A DNA stretch of 64,000 nt from CAZKCI01 sp964584165 (GCA_964584165.1 CAZOYW010000013.1:3669-67668), one strand, 5' to 3'; numbered from the stretch's first letter, positions 41,927 through 51,270 are shown. Numbers and translations are program-made. Notes: generated by a model from the letters alone, not told the origin.

Positions 41927-44089
41927 ATGTCTGCTATGCCGTTCACCGACAACCCCTTCGGCGTGATCACGGTCATCCTGGCCGTGGCCGCGGGGCTGGC
42001 TGCGCTCGGCTACCGCTTCCGCCAGCCGCTGATCATCGCCTTCCTGGCCGCCGGGATCCTGGTCGGCCCCTCCGCGCTGGGCCTGGTCGAAGGGCCCGGA
42101 GAGATCGACCTTCTCGCCCACATCGGGATCTCGCTCCTCCTCTTCGTGGTCGGCCTGCGCCTGGACGTCGGGATGATCCGGACGGTGGGACCGGTGGCGC
42201 TGGCCACCGGCCTCGGCCAGGTCCTCTTCACCTCGCTCCTGGGCTACGCCATCGCCTCCCTCTGCGGGCTCCCCCCCGTCTCCGCGGTCTACGTGGCGGT
42301 GGCGCTCACCTTCTCCAGCACCATCATCATCGTCAAGCTCCTCTCGGACAAGAAGGAGATCGACTCCCTTCACGGGCGGATCGCGGTCGGCTTCCTGATC
42401 GTCCAGGACATCGTCGCGATCCTCGCCCTGATCGCGCTCACCGCCTTCGGCGGGGAGGCGCCGGCGGGCCGTTCCTTCACCGTCCAGGCGCTCCTGATCG
42501 CGGGGAAGGGGATCGGCCTCCTCCTGCTGGTCTACCTCCTGATGCGCCGCGCGCTCCCGTGGCTCATGGCCTACCTCGCCCGCTCCCAGGAGCTCCTGGT
42601 CCTCTTCTCCATCTCCTGGGCGATCGCCCTCTCCACGGCGGCCGAGATCCTCGGTTTCAGCAAGGAGGTGGGGGCCTTCTTGGCCGGCGTCTCGCTCGCC
42701 TCGACCGAGCAGAGGGACGCCGTGGCCGGGCGCTTGACGGTCTTAAGGGATTTCCTCCTCCTCTTCTTCTTCATCGACCTCGGCGCCCGCCTCGACCTCG
42801 GCCAGTTTCGGGGCGAGCTTCTCCCGGCGGGCGTCCTCTCCCTCTTCGTCCTGGTCGGGAACCCCCTGATCGTCATGGTCATCATGGGGGCGATGGGCTA
42901 CCGGCGGCGGACCGGCTTCATGTGCGGCCTGGCGGTGGCCCAGATCAGCGAGTTCTCGCTCATCCTCGGGGCGCTCGGCCTCCGCCTCGGCCACATCGCC
43001 CCCTCCGACATGTCCCTGATCACCCTGGTCGGGATCATCACCATCTGCGCCTCGACCTACCTGATCCTCTACTCCGGCCCGATCTACTCCCTCCTCTCGC
43101 CGCTGCTCAGGATCTTCGAGCGGAAGAACCCCTTCCGGGAGGGGAAGGAGGACTCGCTCGCCCATCCCGCCGGGAGAGACCTGACGATCCTGGTCGGTCT
43201 CGGATCCTACGGGAGCGAGCTCGCCGGCCACCTGATCCGCCGGGGGCGGCCGCTTTTGGCGGTGGACTTCGATCCCCGGGCGGTCGAGCGCGGGCGGCGG
43301 AAGACGATCGCCGCGGTCTACGGCGACGCCGCCGACCCCGAGGTCCTCGCCCTCCTCCCCCTGCGGCGGACGGGCTGGGTGGTCTGCGCCGTCTCCGACC
43401 CCGCCTTGAACCTCGCTCTCCCCCGCCTGCTCCGCGCGGCCGGTTTCGCCGGGCGCTACGCCGCCTCCGCCCGCGACCATTCCGAGGTGCCGCGCCTCAG
43501 GACCTCCGGGGCCTACATCGTCCTTAGGCCCTTCAGCGACGCCGCCGAGCAGGCCTCCGAGGTCCTGACCGGGGCGATGCAGGCCCTGCCGGTCTTCGCC
43601 GACTGGCCGGCCGCGATCCAGGAGATCTCGCTGCGCTCGGGGTCGGTCTTCTCCGGCCAGGCGATCCGGGAGCTCCCCCTCCGGGACGAGCTGAACGTCA
43701 CGGTCCTCGCGGTGAGCCGGGCGGGGCGGATCGACTTCGACCCCCCGCCGGACTTCGTCCTCTACCCCGGCGACCGGGTGGCCCTCCTGGGGGCGCCGGA
43801 AAACCTTCCGGACGCGGTCGAGCGGATGGGCCGGCGGGAGGAGGGGGGGACCGAGTCCGCCTTCGCTTCCGGGGAGGTGGAGGTCGCCCCCGGCTCCCCG
43901 GCGGCCGGCCGGAGCCTCAAGGAGATCCGGTTCCGCGACCGCTATGGGGTCTCCGTGATCGGGATCCGCCGGGGCGAGGCGAGGATCGTCTCCCCCGGCG
44001 GGGGGGAGACGATCCGGGCCGGGGATCGTCTGGTCATAGTCGGGAAACCCGACCAGGTGGGCCGCCTCCGGGCCGCCGGCCTCGCCTGA
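41927..44089 (+). CDS. KefB/CPA2-type cation:proton antiporter with RCK domains
   Basis: 720 residues from ATG 41927 (ATG 41936 also possible). The first 400 residues hold 12 or so membrane segments with CPA2 features: FRQPLIIAFLAAGILVGP, LLLFVVGLRLD, TFSSTIIIVKLLSDKKEID, GRIAVGFLIVQDIVAIL, FSKEVGAFLAGVSLAS. Then a TrkA-N/RCK domain (VGLGSYGSELAGHLIRRG...VDFDP, about 435-550) and two TrkA-C domains (about 565-640 and 655-720). It exchanges K+ or Na+ for H+, gated by nucleotide or ligand binding to RCK. It stands alone. Confidence 0.9.
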   Translation: MSAMPFTDNPFGVITVILAVAAGLAALGYRFRQPLIIAFLAAGILVGPSALGLVEGPGEIDLLAHIGISLLLFVVGLRLDVGMIRTVGPVALATGLGQVLFTSLLGYAIASLCGLPPVSAVYVAVALTFSSTIIIVKLLSDKKEIDSLHGRIAVGFLIVQDIVAILALIALTAFGGEAPAGRSFTVQALLIAGKGIGLLLLVYLLMRRALPWLMAYLARSQELLVLFSISWAIALSTAAEILGFSKEVGAFLAGVSLASTEQRDAVAGRLTVLRDFLLLFFFIDLGARLDLGQFRGELLPAGVLSLFVLVGNPLIVMVIMGAMGYRRRTGFMCGLAVAQISEFSLILGALGLRLGHIAPSDMSLITLVGIITICASTYLILYSGPIYSLLSPLLRIFERKNPFREGKEDSLAHPAGRDLTILVGLGSYGSELAGHLIRRGRPLLAVDFDPRAVERGRRKTIAAVYGDAADPEVLALLPLRRTGWVVCAVSDPALNLALPRLLRAAGFAGRYAASARDHSEVPRLRTSGAYIVLRPFSDAAEQASEVLTGAMQALPVFADWPAAIQEISLRSGSVFSGQAIRELPLRDELNVTVLAVSRAGRIDFDPPPDFVLYPGDRVALLGAPENLPDAVERMGRREEGGTESAFASGEVEVAPGSPAAGRSLKEIRFRDRYGVSVIGIRRGEARIVSPGGGETIRAGDRLVIVGKPDQVGRLRAAGLA

Positions 44090-44150
44090 AGGGGAAGGCC
44101 TCAGTTATGCGGTGGGGCCGGGCCCGATCGAAATCGAGGCGAAAACGCCC

Positions 44151-44178
44151 TTGCAATCGGCCGGCCGTTCTGCATAAT
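44151..44178 (+). promoter_or_regulatory. Candidate sigma70 promoter for the receiver-kinase genes
   Basis: TTGCAA (44151-44156), 16-bp spacer, CATAAT (44173-44178). The leader to ATG 44330 would be about 145 bases. Confidence 0.55.
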
Positions 44179-44329
44179 GAGCCGATTTATCTCCGACGAT
44201 CCCCTGGGTCGGCGAAGATGGATCGGGCGGATGGTCCCGGAGAAAGGGAGAGAATGTCCGTCCAACTCATTCGCATCCGAAAGGGCAGTTGACGCTTTGA
44301 GCACCGCTACGCTTTCCCCTGTTTCGACC

Positions 44330-44695
44330 ATGGCCAAAAAAATTCTTCTCGTTGACGATGACCCGTCCTTCGTCGCCATGCTCCGCTTCCTTTTGCAGGG
44401 CGAGGGTTACGAGGTGGACGCCGCCTACACCGGCGAGGAGGGGCTCGCGAAGATCAGCCAGTCCCCTCCCGACCTGATCGTCCTCGACGTCGCCATGCCC
44501 GGTTTCGACGGTTTCAAGGTCTGCGAGCTGGTCAAGTTCCGGGAGGACACCCGGCAGATCCCGGTCATCTTCCTCTCCTCCCACGACCTGATGAGCGACT
44601 TCGACAAGGCCTTCTCTCTCGAGGCCGCCGAGTACCTAGTCAAGACCGAAGATCCCGGGAAGCTGATGGCCCGGATCCGCAAGCACCTTCAATAA
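44330..44695 (+). CDS. Stand-alone receiver (CheY-like) response regulator
   Basis: 121 residues from ATG 44330. Receiver fold with acidic pair Asp10-Asp11 (LLVDDDPSF), phospho-acceptor Asp53 (LIVLDVAMPG), Ser at IFLSS, and a conserved-position Lys in YLVKTEDP. There is no output domain, so it acts by protein contacts or in a phosphorelay. The multi-PAS histidine kinase gene begins 151 bp downstream and is the likely partner. A longer upstream frame from 44177 has no family match. Confidence 0.9.
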   Translation: MAKKILLVDDDPSFVAMLRFLLQGEGYEVDAAYTGEEGLAKISQSPPDLIVLDVAMPGFDGFKVCELVKFREDTRQIPVIFLSSHDLMSDFDKAFSLEAAEYLVKTEDPGKLMARIRKHLQ

Positions 44696-44697
44696 GA

Positions 44698-44822
44698 GTC
44701 GATGGGCTAGGGAGAGGAAGTGGGACTGGTGAAGGGGAGAGGTGGATGACGGGGCTCGATCTCCCGAGCCATCTCCCTTACCCATCTGCCAGTCCCACTT
44801 CTTGACCGTAACCCATCGACGC
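44698..44822 (+). repeat. GATGGGCTAGGGAGAGGAAG array with inverted complement
   Basis: GTCGATGGG, AAGTGGGACTGG and GGCTCGATCTCCCGAGCC are answered by CCAGTCCCACTT and CCCATCGAC. A transcript through receiver and kinase would carry this long hairpin between the two genes. Confidence 0.8.
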
Positions 44823-44846
44823 TTTCTCTCCGATCCCCGCCCGCCT

Positions 44847-47102
44847 ATGAAGAAGAAAGCCCGCTCTTTCGCCAGCGGCCTCCACGGCCACGCCGGGACC
44901 GAGGCCCTCCTCGCCGCGATCCCGGACCTGATGTTCCGGCTCAGCCGGGAGGGCGTCTTCCTCTCCTACAAGGCGGACCAGCGGGCGGACCTCGCCTTCT
45001 CTCCCCAGCGCTTCCTGGGCAAGAGCGTCCGCGCAGTGATGCCGGGGGAGGTGGCCGAGACGACGTTGCGCCACATCCGCCGGGCCATCGCCAGCGGTCG
45101 GGTGCAGACCTTCGAATACCGCCTGATCCGGGGCGAGAAGACCTTCACCTGCGAGGCGCGGATGGCCCGGAGCGGGCCGGACGAGGTCCTGGTCCTGGTC
45201 CGGGACATCAGCGAGCGGAAGGAGGCCGAGGAGACGCTCTCCCAGTCCGCCTTCTTCTACCGCACCCTTTTCAACCTCTCCCCGAGCGGGATCATCCTCG
45301 CCGACCGCGAGGGGAAGATCATCGAGGCCAACCCGGCCGTCTGCCGCTACGTCGATTTCCACCGGGACGAGATCATCGGCCTCCACCTCCACCACCTGAT
45401 CCACCCGGACGACCGGCCGGCCCTGGAGCGCCACCTCTACCGCATCGTCGCCGGCCGGACCGTCAAGACGGTCCTGAAGGGTTTGCGCAAGGACCGCTCC
45501 TCCTGCTGGCTGGGGATGAGCGCCAAGAAGTTCGTCCTCCCCGACGGCCGGGACGGCATCCTTCTCCTCGCCTCCGACATCAGCGAGCGCGTCTCCGCCG
45601 AGGAGGACTTGCGGGACTCGGAGGAGAAATACCGCAGCCTCTTCGAGCTCTCGCCGGTGGGGGTCATCCTCTTCAACCCGGAGGGGGAGATCGTCTCGGT
45701 CAACGACCGGGCCTGCGCCATCTCCGGCTGGGACCGCAACGAGCTCCTGCGGCGCTCGATCCGGGACATCGTGCCGGGGAAGATCGCCGACGATTTCCCC
45801 CGCCTCTTCCGGTCCCTGCGCCGGCAGGGCCGCCTCTTCCTGGAGTCGGAGGGGCGCCGCCGCGGCGGGGAGGTCTTCCCGATCGAGCTCTCCATCACCC
45901 TCTTCCGCTGGCGGGGGGAGGAGCTGGCCCAGGTGCTGGTCAAGGACATCACCGCCCGCCGCCGGGCGGACCGGGAGATCTCCATGCTCGCCCAGGCCCT
46001 GAAGTCGATCAGCGACGCCGTCACCGTCACCGACATGGAAGACCGGCTCCTCTTCGCCAACCAGGCTTTCTTCGACATCTACGGCTACTCCCCGGATGAG
46101 GTCCGGTTGCGCCCGATCAGCCTGATCCGCTCGCCCCGCAACCCCCCGAAGCTGGTGCGCGGGATCCTCCCGGGCACCCTCAAGGGGGGCTGGCGGGGCG
46201 AGCTCTTCAACCTGAAAAAGGACGGCACGGAGTTCCCGGTCGCCCTGGTCACCTCGGTGGTCAAGGACGAGCGGGGAAGGCCGATCGCCCTGATCGGCGT
46301 GGCCCGCGACGTCACGGAACGGAAGAAGTCGGACGAAAGGCTCCGGCGGGCGACCGACGAGCTGGAGAAGAAGAACCGGGAGCTCGAGGATCTGAGCCAG
46401 CTCAAGTCCACCTTCGTCTCGGTGGTCTCCCACGAGCTGCGCACGCCGCTCGCCTCCATCCGCCTCGGGCTCGCCCAGATCCTGGCCGGGAAGCTCGACG
46501 AGCGGACCGGGCACGACGTCCTCGCCCTCTCCCTGGCCGAGGCGGAGCGGCTGATCCGGATCATCAACAACCTCCTCGACATCTCGGCGATCGAGTCGCG
46601 CCGGATCGTCCTCCACAACCAGCCGGTGCGGTTCGCCGCCCTGGCCGAGAAGGCCCTGGCCTCCCTGCGGGCGGAGGCCGCGCGGCGGAAGGTGGCGCTG
46701 ACGCTGAAAGCGGGGAAGATCCCCGCCATCACGGGCGACCCGGACCGCCTGGAGCAGGTCCTGATCAACCTGGTCGGGAACGCGGTCAAGTTCACGCCCG
46801 CGGGCGGGGAGGTCGCGGTCGAGGTCCGCGCCACCCCGCGCGACCTCCGCGTCCGCGTCCGCGACACCGGGATCGGGATCGCCCGGGAGCATATCCCGGA
46901 GCTCTTCACCAAGTTCAAGCAGTTCGGACTCCCGCCGGGCGGCGGGGAGCGGGGGAGCGGGCTCGGTCTCGCCATCACCCGGGAGCTGGTCGAGCTCCAC
47001 GGGGGGAAGATCGCGGCCCAAAGCGCTCCGGGGAAAGGTTCCACCTTCACCTTCACCCTCCCCCGGAGACAGCCTGAGAGAACACCGTCGGCCCAGGGCT
47101 GA
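44847..47102 (+). CDS. Cytoplasmic multi-PAS sensor histidine kinase
   Basis: 751 residues from ATG 44847. Four PAS-type domains are visible (about 18-128, 132-255, 258-375, 380-505), ended by DISERK, DISERV, DITARR and DVTERK linkers, then a short coiled coil. HisKA with phospho-His in VVSHELRTPLASIRL; HATPase with N-box NLVGNAVKF, G1 DTGIGI, F-box LFTKFKQF and G2 GSGLGLAI. No membrane segment, so it senses cytoplasmic signals such as redox or small ligands. Partner is probably the receiver just upstream. The stop is followed by the vapBC promoter. Confidence 0.92.
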   Translation: MKKKARSFASGLHGHAGTEALLAAIPDLMFRLSREGVFLSYKADQRADLAFSPQRFLGKSVRAVMPGEVAETTLRHIRRAIASGRVQTFEYRLIRGEKTFTCEARMARSGPDEVLVLVRDISERKEAEETLSQSAFFYRTLFNLSPSGIILADREGKIIEANPAVCRYVDFHRDEIIGLHLHHLIHPDDRPALERHLYRIVAGRTVKTVLKGLRKDRSSCWLGMSAKKFVLPDGRDGILLLASDISERVSAEEDLRDSEEKYRSLFELSPVGVILFNPEGEIVSVNDRACAISGWDRNELLRRSIRDIVPGKIADDFPRLFRSLRRQGRLFLESEGRRRGGEVFPIELSITLFRWRGEELAQVLVKDITARRRADREISMLAQALKSISDAVTVTDMEDRLLFANQAFFDIYGYSPDEVRLRPISLIRSPRNPPKLVRGILPGTLKGGWRGELFNLKKDGTEFPVALVTSVVKDERGRPIALIGVARDVTERKKSDERLRRATDELEKKNRELEDLSQLKSTFVSVVSHELRTPLASIRLGLAQILAGKLDERTGHDVLALSLAEAERLIRIINNLLDISAIESRRIVLHNQPVRFAALAEKALASLRAEAARRKVALTLKAGKIPAITGDPDRLEQVLINLVGNAVKFTPAGGEVAVEVRATPRDLRVRVRDTGIGIAREHIPELFTKFKQFGLPPGGGERGSGLGLAITRELVELHGGKIAAQSAPGKGSTFTFTLPRRQPERTPSAQG

Positions 47103-47106
47103 TGCC

Positions 47107-47134
47107 TTGACATCGCGCGACATGATGATATGAT
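47107..47134 (+). promoter_or_regulatory. Strong promoter of vapBC, likely leaderless
   Basis: TTGACA (47107-47112), 16-bp spacer, TATGAT (47129-47134). The ATG of the antitoxin is at 47141, so transcription should start at or next to the start codon. ACAT...ATGT half-sites overlap the -10 box and could bind the VapB operator domain. Confidence 0.8.
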
Positions 47135-47140
47135 GTTAGC

Positions 47141-47386
47141 ATGAGAACTACTTTGACCATAGACGATGACGTTCTGGATCGCGCGCGGTCGCTCGCGCGC
47201 AAGATCAGCGCGCCCCTCCGCGGCGTGATCAACGATGCCCTGAGGGCCGGTCTGGACGTGGTCGAGAAACCGGCCCTGGTCCGGCCCTATCGAACCAGCC
47301 CGAGCCGGATGGGCTTGAAACCGGGCAAGAACGTCGATAACGTCCAGGAACTGCTGGCCCAGATCGAGGAGGAGTCCCATCGGTGA
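47141..47386 (+). CDS. vapB: VapB-family antitoxin
   Basis: 81 residues. N-terminal ribbon-helix-helix-like sequence MRTTLTIDDDVLDRARSLA, then a hinge and an acidic C-terminus that would wrap the toxin. It neutralises the following PIN toxin and probably autorepresses the promoter. It overlaps the toxin gene by 4 bp. There is no ribosome site upstream, consistent with leaderless translation. Confidence 0.85.
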   Translation: MRTTLTIDDDVLDRARSLARKISAPLRGVINDALRAGLDVVEKPALVRPYRTSPSRMGLKPGKNVDNVQELLAQIEEESHR

Positions 47387-47814
47387 TCCTGGTCGACGCC
47401 AATATCCTGCTCTACGCCGAGGATGAACTCAGCCCCTGCCATGCCGAAGCCCGCGCCTGGTGGGACGGCCAACTCTCCGGGACCTCTCCCGTCGGTCTTT
47501 GCTGGGAGGTCATCAGCGCCTTCATCCGCATCAGCACCAATCCGCACGTCTACGACCACCCCCTGGCCCTCGGCCAGGCGATCGATCGGGTGCGGAGCTG
47601 GCTCGACCAGCCGTGCGTTAGCCTGGTCGTTCCCACCACGCGCCACTGGGCGTTGTTCCGAAAACTCCTCGTAGAAGGCCAGGCCGCCGCGAACCTCGTC
47701 ACCGACGCCCAGATGGCGGCGCTGGCCCTGGAACACGGTTGCGAGCTCGTCTCCACCGACGCGGACTTCTCGCGCTTCCCCGGCCTGCGCTGGCGCAATC
47801 CCTTGAAGCCCTGA
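47383..47814 (+). CDS. vapC: PIN-domain ribonuclease toxin, VapC family
   Basis: 143 residues from GTG 47383. PIN-domain acidic residues: ILVDANILLYAEDE (first Asp), CWEVISAFIRIST (Glu), NLVTDAQMAALALEHG and STDADFSRFPGL (Asp cluster). Subfamily resembles the LVDANILLYA toxins with the LVSTDADFSRF ending. It cleaves RNA, usually tRNA, when antitoxin is lost. The pair sits alone between the kinase and polA. Confidence 0.9.
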   Translation: MILVDANILLYAEDELSPCHAEARAWWDGQLSGTSPVGLCWEVISAFIRISTNPHVYDHPLALGQAIDRVRSWLDQPCVSLVVPTTRHWALFRKLLVEGQAAANLVTDAQMAALALEHGCELVSTDADFSRFPGLRWRNPLKP

Positions 47815-47908
47815 GAAGTTTGGAATTTTGATGTTGACGCCGGGGCTAGGGGCTGCTAGAGTACCGCCCGAATCTGAGGTTTCGGCTCAGTCGGTTTCTC
47901 CCTCGTTG

Positions 47909-47943
47909 TTTATCGCCGCGCTGCTTTGCCCTGCGGCGATAAA
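47909..47943 (+). terminator. Hairpin terminator after vapBC
   Basis: An 11-bp stem (47909-47919 with 47933-47943), 13-nt loop, followed by an A-rich tract; AT pairs at its base. GGCTAGGGG-type inverted repeats flank it (47844-47853 and 47964-47972). A possible promoter TTGACG-N17-TAGAGT lies at 47834-47862 upstream of it. Confidence 0.5.
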
Positions 47944-48034
47944 TAAAAATACAAAACCACAACCCCTAGCCATCACCCCCGCGCAGTTTTAGTTGGTCGC
48001 TCCCTCCGTTTTTCCGCCGTCTCCCCGCGGTTTC

Positions 48035-50662
48035 ATGAAAAAATTTCTTTTGATCGACGGTATGTCCACCGCCTACCGGGCGTTCTATGCCATCCGGGGT
48101 CTCACCACCTCCCGGGGCCAGCCGACCAACGCCGTTTACGGCTTCATCCGGATGCTGAAGAAGATCCTCAAGGAGTACGGGCCCGACCACGTGGCGGTGG
48201 CGGGCGACTCCCGGGGGCCCACCTTCCGCCACCAGAGGTTCAAGGACTACAAGGCCACCCGGAAGCCCATGCCGGACGACCTCTCCTCCCAGATCCCCCT
48301 TATCCGGCGGGCGGCCGAGGGCTACGGCATCCCCTGGATCGCCGCCCCGGGCTACGAGGCCGACGACATCCTGGCCACGCTCGCCCGCCGGGCGGCGGAG
48401 GCGGGGTCGGAAGTCTACATCCTGACCGGCGACAAGGACCTCCTGCAGATGGTGAACGACCGGATCCGGGTGATCAGCCCCCACGGGGAGGGCACCCTCT
48501 TCGACGCCCCGGCGGTCCGGGAGACCTACGGGGTCGATCCGGAGCGGATCCCCGAGATCCTCGCCCTGATGGGCGACGCCATCGACAACGTCCCCGGCGT
48601 CCCCGGGGTGGGGGAGAAGACGGCGGTGGCCCTGATCCGCGACCACGGGACACTGGAGGGGGTCCTCGCCCACGCCGCCGAGGTGAAGAACGCCCGGGTG
48701 CGCGAGAGCCTCACCCGCTTCGCCGACCAGGCCCGGGTCTCCCGCGAGCTCACCCGCCTCGACACCGCCGTCCCGCTCCCGGCCGATTGGGAGGAACTCG
48801 CCCGCCGGGAGCCGTCCTGGGACGCGCTGCGCGACCTCTTCCGCGAGCTCGAGTTCTCCCAGCTTCTGGCCGAGCTCCCCCCCGAGAAGCAGGAGGAGGT
48901 GGCCTGCGAGATCCTCTCCGGGGAAAAGGCCCCGGAGCGCTTTCGGTCCCTGACCGCCGGGCTTTCCGGGTGCGCCGTCGCCTGCGACATCGCCCCCGGC
49001 CATTTCCGGGACGCCGGGCTCAACGGCCTGGCGGTCTGCCGGGAGCCGGGGAAGGCCTTTTACCTGGAGCTCTCCGGGGAGGAGAGCGTCCGTGCCGCCG
49101 CCGATCTCCTGGGCGATCCCGCGGTCGCCAAGTCCGTCCACGACGCCAAGGCCGCCGCCCACGCCTGCCTCAACGCCGGCTTCGCCCTGCGCGGCGTGGC
49201 CTGGGACGGCCTCCTCGCCTCCTACCTCCTGAACCCCTCCCGTCCGGACCACGGGCTGGACTCCCTCGCCCGCGAGCACCTCTTACGGGCGCTGCCCGTC
49301 TCCGCCCGGGACGGCGAGCTCGGCGAGCGCGACTCTCGCGCCCGCGCCGCCGCCGCGTCCGCCTCCGCCGTTTTCGAGCTCCGGGAAAAGCTCCTGCCGG
49401 TCCTCGAATCCCATGGACTTGCCCCCCTGCTTCGGGAGATGGAGATCCCCCTCTCCGCGATCCTGGCCGGGATGGAAAGAGCGGGGATGGCGATCGATCG
49501 GGGGAGGCTGGAACAGATGTCCGCCCAGCTCGCCGTCCGACTCGACGGCCTGGCCGGGGAGATGCGGGAGCTGGCCGGGGAAGATTTCAACCTGAACTCG
49601 CCCAAGCAGCTTGCCCACATCCTCTTCGACAAGCTTCAGCTCCCGCGGGGGAAGAAGATCAAGACCGGCTACTCGACCGACGTCAAGGTCCTGACCCGGC
49701 TCTCCGCCGTCCACGAGCTCCCGGCCAAGATCCTCGCCTTCCGCCAGCTCTTCAAGCTGAAGTCGACCTACGTCGACGCCCTCCCCGCCCTGGTCAACCC
49801 CCGGACCCTCCGGATCCACTCCACCTTCCACCAGGCGGTGACCGCGACCGGGCGGCTCTCCTCGGCCAACCCGAACCTCCAGAACATCCCGATCCGGACC
49901 GAGATCGGGAACGAGATCCGCAAGGCCTTCGTCCCCCGCCCCGAGGGGACGATCTTCATCGCGGCCGATTACTCCCAGATCGACCTGCGGGTCCTCGCCC
50001 ACCTCTCGGAGGACCCGCTTCTCCTCGAGGCCTTCGCCCGGGGCGAGGACATCCACGCCTTCACCGCCTCCCAGATCTTCGGCGTCCCGCTCTCCGGGGT
50101 GACCGAGGAGATGCGGCGGAGGGCCAAGACGGTGAACTTCGGGATCATCTACGGGATGGGCCCCTTCGGCCTGGCCGAGGACCTCGGGATCAGCCAGAAG
50201 GAGGCGGAGCTCTTTATCCGCGAGTATTTCCAGAGATACCGGGGCGTCGAGGCCTATATCCGCTCCTCCCTGGAGGAGGCGAAGAAGAAGGGCTACGTGG
50301 TCACCATCTTCCAGCGCCGCCGCTACCTGCCGGAGCTTATGAGCGAACAGGTCAACGTCCGCCGTTTCGGCGAGCGGACCGCGATCAACACGCCGATCCA
50401 GGGCTCGGCGGCCGACATCATCAAGCGGGCGATGATCGAGATCGACCGCCGTCTCGCCGGCGAGCCGCTCTCCTCCCGCCCCCTCCTCCAGATCCACGAC
50501 GAGCTCCTCTTCGAAGGTCCGCCGGCCGAGGCGGCGCGGCTCGTCCCCCTGGTCCGCTCCGCCATGGAGTCGGCGGCCGAGCTCAAGGTCCGCCTCAAGG
50601 TCTCGGTGAGCGCGGGAAAGAGCTGGGGGGAGATGGCAGAGTGGAAGGGTGAAGGCGCATGA
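48035..50662 (+). CDS. polA: DNA polymerase I
   Basis: 875 residues from ATG 48035. Three regions: 5' nuclease (1-290: LLIDGMSTAYRAFYAI, PGYEADDILATL, YILTGDKDLLQM, GDAIDNVPGVPGVGEKTA), 3'-5' exonuclease-like (about 305-480) and polymerase (about 480-875: motif A DYSQIDLRVLAH, motif B RRRAKTVNFGIIYGMG, motif C QIHDELLFE). The proofreading domain looks inactive: the Asp-x-Glu of motif ExoI reads CDIAPG. It fills gaps in repair and Okazaki maturation. It overlaps coaE by 4 bp. Confidence 0.97.
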   Translation: MKKFLLIDGMSTAYRAFYAIRGLTTSRGQPTNAVYGFIRMLKKILKEYGPDHVAVAGDSRGPTFRHQRFKDYKATRKPMPDDLSSQIPLIRRAAEGYGIPWIAAPGYEADDILATLARRAAEAGSEVYILTGDKDLLQMVNDRIRVISPHGEGTLFDAPAVRETYGVDPERIPEILALMGDAIDNVPGVPGVGEKTAVALIRDHGTLEGVLAHAAEVKNARVRESLTRFADQARVSRELTRLDTAVPLPADWEELARREPSWDALRDLFRELEFSQLLAELPPEKQEEVACEILSGEKAPERFRSLTAGLSGCAVACDIAPGHFRDAGLNGLAVCREPGKAFYLELSGEESVRAAADLLGDPAVAKSVHDAKAAAHACLNAGFALRGVAWDGLLASYLLNPSRPDHGLDSLAREHLLRALPVSARDGELGERDSRARAAAASASAVFELREKLLPVLESHGLAPLLREMEIPLSAILAGMERAGMAIDRGRLEQMSAQLAVRLDGLAGEMRELAGEDFNLNSPKQLAHILFDKLQLPRGKKIKTGYSTDVKVLTRLSAVHELPAKILAFRQLFKLKSTYVDALPALVNPRTLRIHSTFHQAVTATGRLSSANPNLQNIPIRTEIGNEIRKAFVPRPEGTIFIAADYSQIDLRVLAHLSEDPLLLEAFARGEDIHAFTASQIFGVPLSGVTEEMRRRAKTVNFGIIYGMGPFGLAEDLGISQKEAELFIREYFQRYRGVEAYIRSSLEEAKKKGYVVTIFQRRRYLPELMSEQVNVRRFGERTAINTPIQGSAADIIKRAMIEIDRRLAGEPLSSRPLLQIHDELLFEGPPAEAARLVPLVRSAMESAAELKVRLKVSVSAGKSWGEMAEWKGEGA

Positions 50663-51270
50663 AGGGGCCCTCCGCCCAGCGCCCCTGGAGGATCGGGCTC
50701 ACCGGGGGATTCGGGACGGGGAAGTCGACCGTGGCCGCCCTCTTCGCCGCCCGCGGGGCCTTGGTCGTCGACGCCGATCGCCTCTCCCGGCGGACGCTCC
50801 GGCGCGGGACGGCCGGTTACCGGGAAGCGGTTAGGGCCTTCGGGCCCGGGATCCTGGACCGGGCGGGGAGGATCCGGCGGCGGGCGCTCGCCGCGGCGGT
50901 CTTCGGGAAACCGCGGCGGCTCCGGCTTCTGAACCGGATCGTCCATCCCCCGGTGATCCGGGAGCTCAAGAGGGCGCTCAGAAGGTCCCGCCGGCCGGCG
51001 GTGGGGGTCGTCCCGCTTCTCTACGAGGCGGGGACGGAAGCGCTCTTCGACCGCGTGGTCGTCGTGGTCGCCGACCCCGCGACCGTGGTCCGGCGCACGG
51101 CGGCGTCGCGGCGGATGACGCCGGAGGAGATCGCGCGCCGGCAGGCGGCGCAGCTTCCGCTCGGGGAGAAGGCGCGGCGGGCGGACTACGTCGTCGACAA
51201 CAATGGGAGCCTAGCGAACACCGAGAGACAGGTCGAGAGGATCTGGAGAGATCTGGGATCTCAGATCTGA
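50659..51270 (+). CDS. coaE: Dephospho-CoA kinase
   Basis: 203 residues; ATGA overlap with polA. P-loop GGFGTGKST (residues 16-24), then VVDADRLSR, the CoaE NRIVHPPV motif, VVPLLYEAGTEALFDRVVVVVAD and RRMTPEEIARRQAAQLP, and a VVDNNGSL ending. It phosphorylates dephospho-CoA at the 3' position, last step of CoA synthesis. The final residues (RDLGSQI) are encoded by the GATCTCAGATC word array. Confidence 0.93.
   Translation: MKGPSAQRPWRIGLTGGFGTGKSTVAALFAARGALVVDADRLSRRTLRRGTAGYREAVRAFGPGILDRAGRIRRRALAAAVFGKPRRLRLLNRIVHPPVIRELKRALRRSRRPAVGVVPLLYEAGTEALFDRVVVVVADPATVVRRTAASRRMTPEEIARRQAAQLPLGEKARRADYVVDNNGSLANTERQVERIWRDLGSQI

Noticed and set aside
44778..47123. 781-codon open frame opposite the histidine kinase
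   Set aside because: Shadow frame; the plus strand has full PAS, HisKA and HATPase motifs.
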